A DNA stretch of 64,000 bases from Styela clava (taxonomy: Eukaryota; Chordata; Ascidiacea; Stolidobranchia; Styelidae), in contig NC_135258.1 of NCBI RefSeq assembly GCF_964204865.1, positions 18,330,916 to 18,394,915 of the forward strand, given 5' to 3'. Of this stretch, positions 63,001 to 64,000 are shown piece after piece (the stretch's first letter is position 1; each line of letters opens with the position of its first letter). Under the pieces are notes generated by a model. The model saw only the letters and a list, made by a program, of their open reading frames with translations. It was not told the origin of the DNA and searched no databases. The position numbers and the translations under genes were made by a program.

Positions 63001-64000
63001 CCGCTCTTTCTTGGCTCATTCGAGTTTACTGTCTTTCGCTCTAACATGCCTTACCTAGGGTTAGGTTAGTATGCTTGCACGTTTGTACTTTAACTTTTTT
63101 CGGCTCGGCTTCTTTCGACGCCGATGCCGGCGACGCAGCACTCTCTCGCCCGCCAGCCACCGAGAGATGTGTGCGCTCCGACCGGCCCCGCACGCCGCTC
63201 TTTCTTGGCTCATTCGAGTTTACTGTCTTTCGCTCTAACATGCCTTACCTAGGGTTAGGTTAGTATGCTTGCACGTTTGTACTTTAACTTTTTTCGGCTC
63301 GGCTTCTTTCGACGCCGATGCCGGCGACGCAGCACTCTCTCGCCCGCCAGCCACCAAGAGATGTGTGCGCTCCGACCGGCCCCGCACGCCGCTCTTTCTT
63401 GGCTCATTCGAGTTTACTGTCTTTCGCTCTAACATGCCTTACCTAGGGTTAGGTTAGTATGCTTGCACGTTTGTCCTTTAACTTTTTTCGGCTCGGCTTC
63501 TTTCTTGGCTCATTCGAGTTTACTGTCTTTCGCTCTAACATGCCTTACCTAGGGTTAGGTTAGTATGCTTGCACGTTTGTACTTTAACTTTTTTCGGCTC
63601 GGCTTCTTTCGACGCCGATGCCGGCGACGCAGCACTCTCTCGCCCGCCAGCCACCGAGAGATGTGTGCGCTCCGACCGGCCCCGCACGCCGCTCTTTCTT
63701 GGCTCATTCGAGTTTACTGTCTTTCGCTCTAACATGCCTCACCTAGGGTTAGGTTAGTATGCTTGCACGTTTGTACTTTAACTTTTTTCGGCTCGGCTTC
63801 TTTCGACGCCGATGCCGGCGACGCAGCACTCTCTCGCCCGCCAGCCACCAAGAGATGTGTGCGCTCCGACCGGCCCCGCACGCCGCTCTTTCTTGGCTCA
63901 TTCGAGTTTACTGTCTTTCGCTCTAACATGCCTTACCTAGGGTTAGGTTAGTATGCTTGCACGTTTGTACTTTAACTTTTTTCGGCTCGGCTTCTTTCTT
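60003..64000 (+). repeat. GC-rich 194/200-bp satellite, continues past window end
   Basis: About five 200-bp units (60003-60920) are followed by 194-bp units to the end. Each has CCTAGGGTTAGGTTAGTATG, TTTTTTCGGCTCGGCTTC, GACGCCGATGCCGGCGACGC, a CTCTCTCG...CGAGAG stem and TTTCTTGGCTCATTCGAG. The 200-bp type has GTGCAGTCCCTCAAC; the 194-bp type has TTTGTACTTTAAC. Shortened 106-bp units lacking the GACGCC-to-GCCGC core occur near 61735, 62230, 63500 and at the window end. All 62-132 codon frames on both strands here are shadows of the satellite. Confidence 0.95.

Noticed and set aside
59970..64000. Many 62-132 codon frames on both strands, some rich in Arg and Ser
   Set aside because: They recur with the satellite period on both strands in the same units and end at unit-phase stops; they reflect the GC-rich repeat, not genes.

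Overview
The window is eukaryotic nuclear DNA: AT-rich, with multi-exon genes, GT...AG introns and many transposon remnants and satellites. An invertebrate chordate, most likely a tunicate (ascidian), is my best guess. This is an inference from moderate introns, animal-type housekeeping genes (GBE1, NDUFAF3, shugoshin), an R2 element in 28S rDNA and several hAT families. Nothing in the sequence identifies the species.

Layout. 1-9.2 kb is mostly non-coding: a 16-bp minisatellite, two copies of a dispersed repeat, a relic carboxypeptidase exon and a truncated hAT element with a broken transposase. 9.2-18.4 kb holds two tandem nine-exon M14 pro-carboxypeptidase genes on the plus strand, both apparently intact. 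20.3-22.6 kb carries minus-strand ornithine carbamoyltransferase exons, one of them duplicated and frameshifted. 24.7-33.6 kb is a complete 14-exon glycogen branching enzyme gene (GBE1-like). Its intron 9 contains a hAT element nested in another element. GBE1 ends about 150 bp from the end of a convergent four-exon NDUFAF3 gene, and a single-exon shugoshin-like gene lies upstream of NDUFAF3 on the same strand.

From 37 kb rightwards the window is almost entirely repeats. There is a long imperfect inverted repeat, a 24-G run, and two arrays of one 196-bp satellite in opposite orientation about 3.6 kb apart. Three hAT-type insertions follow, two with perfect 8-bp target duplications. A degenerate Gypsy-type gag-protease-RT fragment abuts an R2 retrotransposon. 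The R2 copy sits at the canonical CTCTTAAGG site of a 28S rRNA pseudogene and is itself interrupted by a hAT element.

58.2-60.0 kb is an array of roughly 150-bp units, of which about 110 bp is a conserved piece of 28S rRNA. 60.0-64.0 kb is a GC-rich 194/200-bp satellite that runs off the window end. The most unusual feature is therefore the rDNA-derived right end: a deleted 28S copy carrying R2, plus a satellite grown from the part of 28S that the copy has lost.

The genes do not form one pathway. They are secreted digestive-type peptidases, glycogen synthesis, complex I assembly and chromosome cohesion. Exon borders were placed by eye from splice sites, reading phase and family similarity.
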